From contig CAXXWD010000010.1 in the NCBI GenBank assembly GCA_963667595.2, positions 186,001-250,000 of the forward strand: 64,000 bases of DNA, read 5' to 3'. Each line of letters opens with the position of its first letter. Position 1 is the stretch's first letter. The position numbers were made by a program, and so were the translations under genes. The stretch is from JAHJQZ01 sp963667595. Its GTDB lineage: Bacteria; Pseudomonadota; Alphaproteobacteria; Rhizobiales; Devosiaceae. Shown in pieces: positions 63,868 through 64,000 of this stretch. The notes beneath the pieces are model-generated. The model was not told the origin of the DNA. It did not search any database and was given only the letters and a program-made list of their open reading frames with translations.

Positions 63868-64000
63868 TCAGGTGGTCGTCAGCATCGCGTAGATTTCGTC
63901 CTTGAGCTGCACCCGTCTGTGGCGCAGCGCGTTCAGTTGATCGTCACCCATCGGCTCTTCGTCGTCTTTAGCCTTCAAAACCGCCGGGTTGACCTCGTGG
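63868..64000 (-). CDS. DUF465/YdcH-like small protein (5' end outside window)
   Basis: Only the last 43 residues are visible. The end reads DQLNALRHRRVQLKDEIYAML, close to the KRRKLxLKDEIxxL helix that ends YdcH/DUF465 proteins, small helical proteins of unknown role common beside metabolic genes in alphaproteobacteria. It lies 31 bases upstream of lpdA on the same strand. Confidence 0.6.
   Translation of the reverse strand, partial: HEVNPAVLKAKDDEEPMGDDQLNALRHRRVQLKDEIYAMLTTT

Overview
This 64 kb stretch is a chromosomal segment of an alphaproteobacterium of the order Hyphomicrobiales (Rhizobiales), possibly Devosiaceae. The order-level call rests on the dusB-ntrB-ntrC-ntrY-ntrX-trkA-hfq-hflX run with mazG converging on it, the lpdA/lipA/COQ10/cinA/ispDF neighbourhood, an IalB-family protein, RlpA and DacF next to tmk-holB-metG-tatD, high GC coding DNA, and small palindromic intergenic repeats of a rhizobial style. 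The family-level guess is weak.

Layout. 1-9636: recG (3' end outside), sdhE, mfd, an IalB-family secreted protein, a UbiH-family hydroxylase on the other strand, a TerC-family membrane protein and a quinone oxidoreductase. 9637-16340: an accessory-looking stretch with an acyltransferase, tRNA-Ser(TGA), a GH36 alpha-galactosidase, an AraC/GyrI-like regulator and an SDR oxidoreductase, separated by long gaps with hairpin repeats. 16347-21842 (minus): an amino-sugar-type operon of GntR regulator, NanE-like epimerase, ROK kinase, sugar-binding protein and two ABC permeases; it has no ATPase gene, and two matching operator-like sites lie in front of gntR and nanE. 22139-30935: a metallo-hydrolase, a 3-hydroxyacyl-CoA dehydrogenase, a compact gamma-glutamylcyclotransferase-pxpB-pxpC-pxpA cluster, folD, sucrose phosphorylase, a YbaK-type deacylase and a serine beta-lactamase-fold protein. 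30982-35021 (minus): methionine synthase split into two genes, the larger carrying a one-base frameshift, with a perfect palindrome upstream of the pair.

35269-46410 (plus): cell-wall and replication/translation genes (rlpA, dacF, tmk, holB with a frameshift, metG, tatD, a PhnP-like hydrolase), then a small membrane protein, a nucleotidyltransferase-fold protein, a lysine-2,3-aminomutase-family radical SAM enzyme, a GNAT and mazG. 46509-57201 (minus): the nitrogen two-component operon dusB-ntrBCYX-trkA followed by hfq-hflX. 57467-59585 (plus): ispDF, cinA/pncC and an HXXEE membrane protein. 59837-64000 (minus): COQ10/RatA-like, lipA, three small membrane proteins, lpdA and the end of a DUF465-like gene.

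Most of the window is conserved housekeeping DNA and I see no mobile element, CRISPR array or defence system. The points most worth a second look are: a family of about 105-150 bp hairpin repeats bounded by CTAG, whose terminal CTAG (or that of a related repeat) supplies the UAG stop codon of four neighbouring genes; a cyclotransferase gene translationally coupled to 5-oxoprolinase genes; an NtrX that lacks both GAFTGA and the Walker B aspartate; a probable ACG start for hflX overlapping the hfq stop; and single-base frameshifts in holB and metH that may be sequencing errors.
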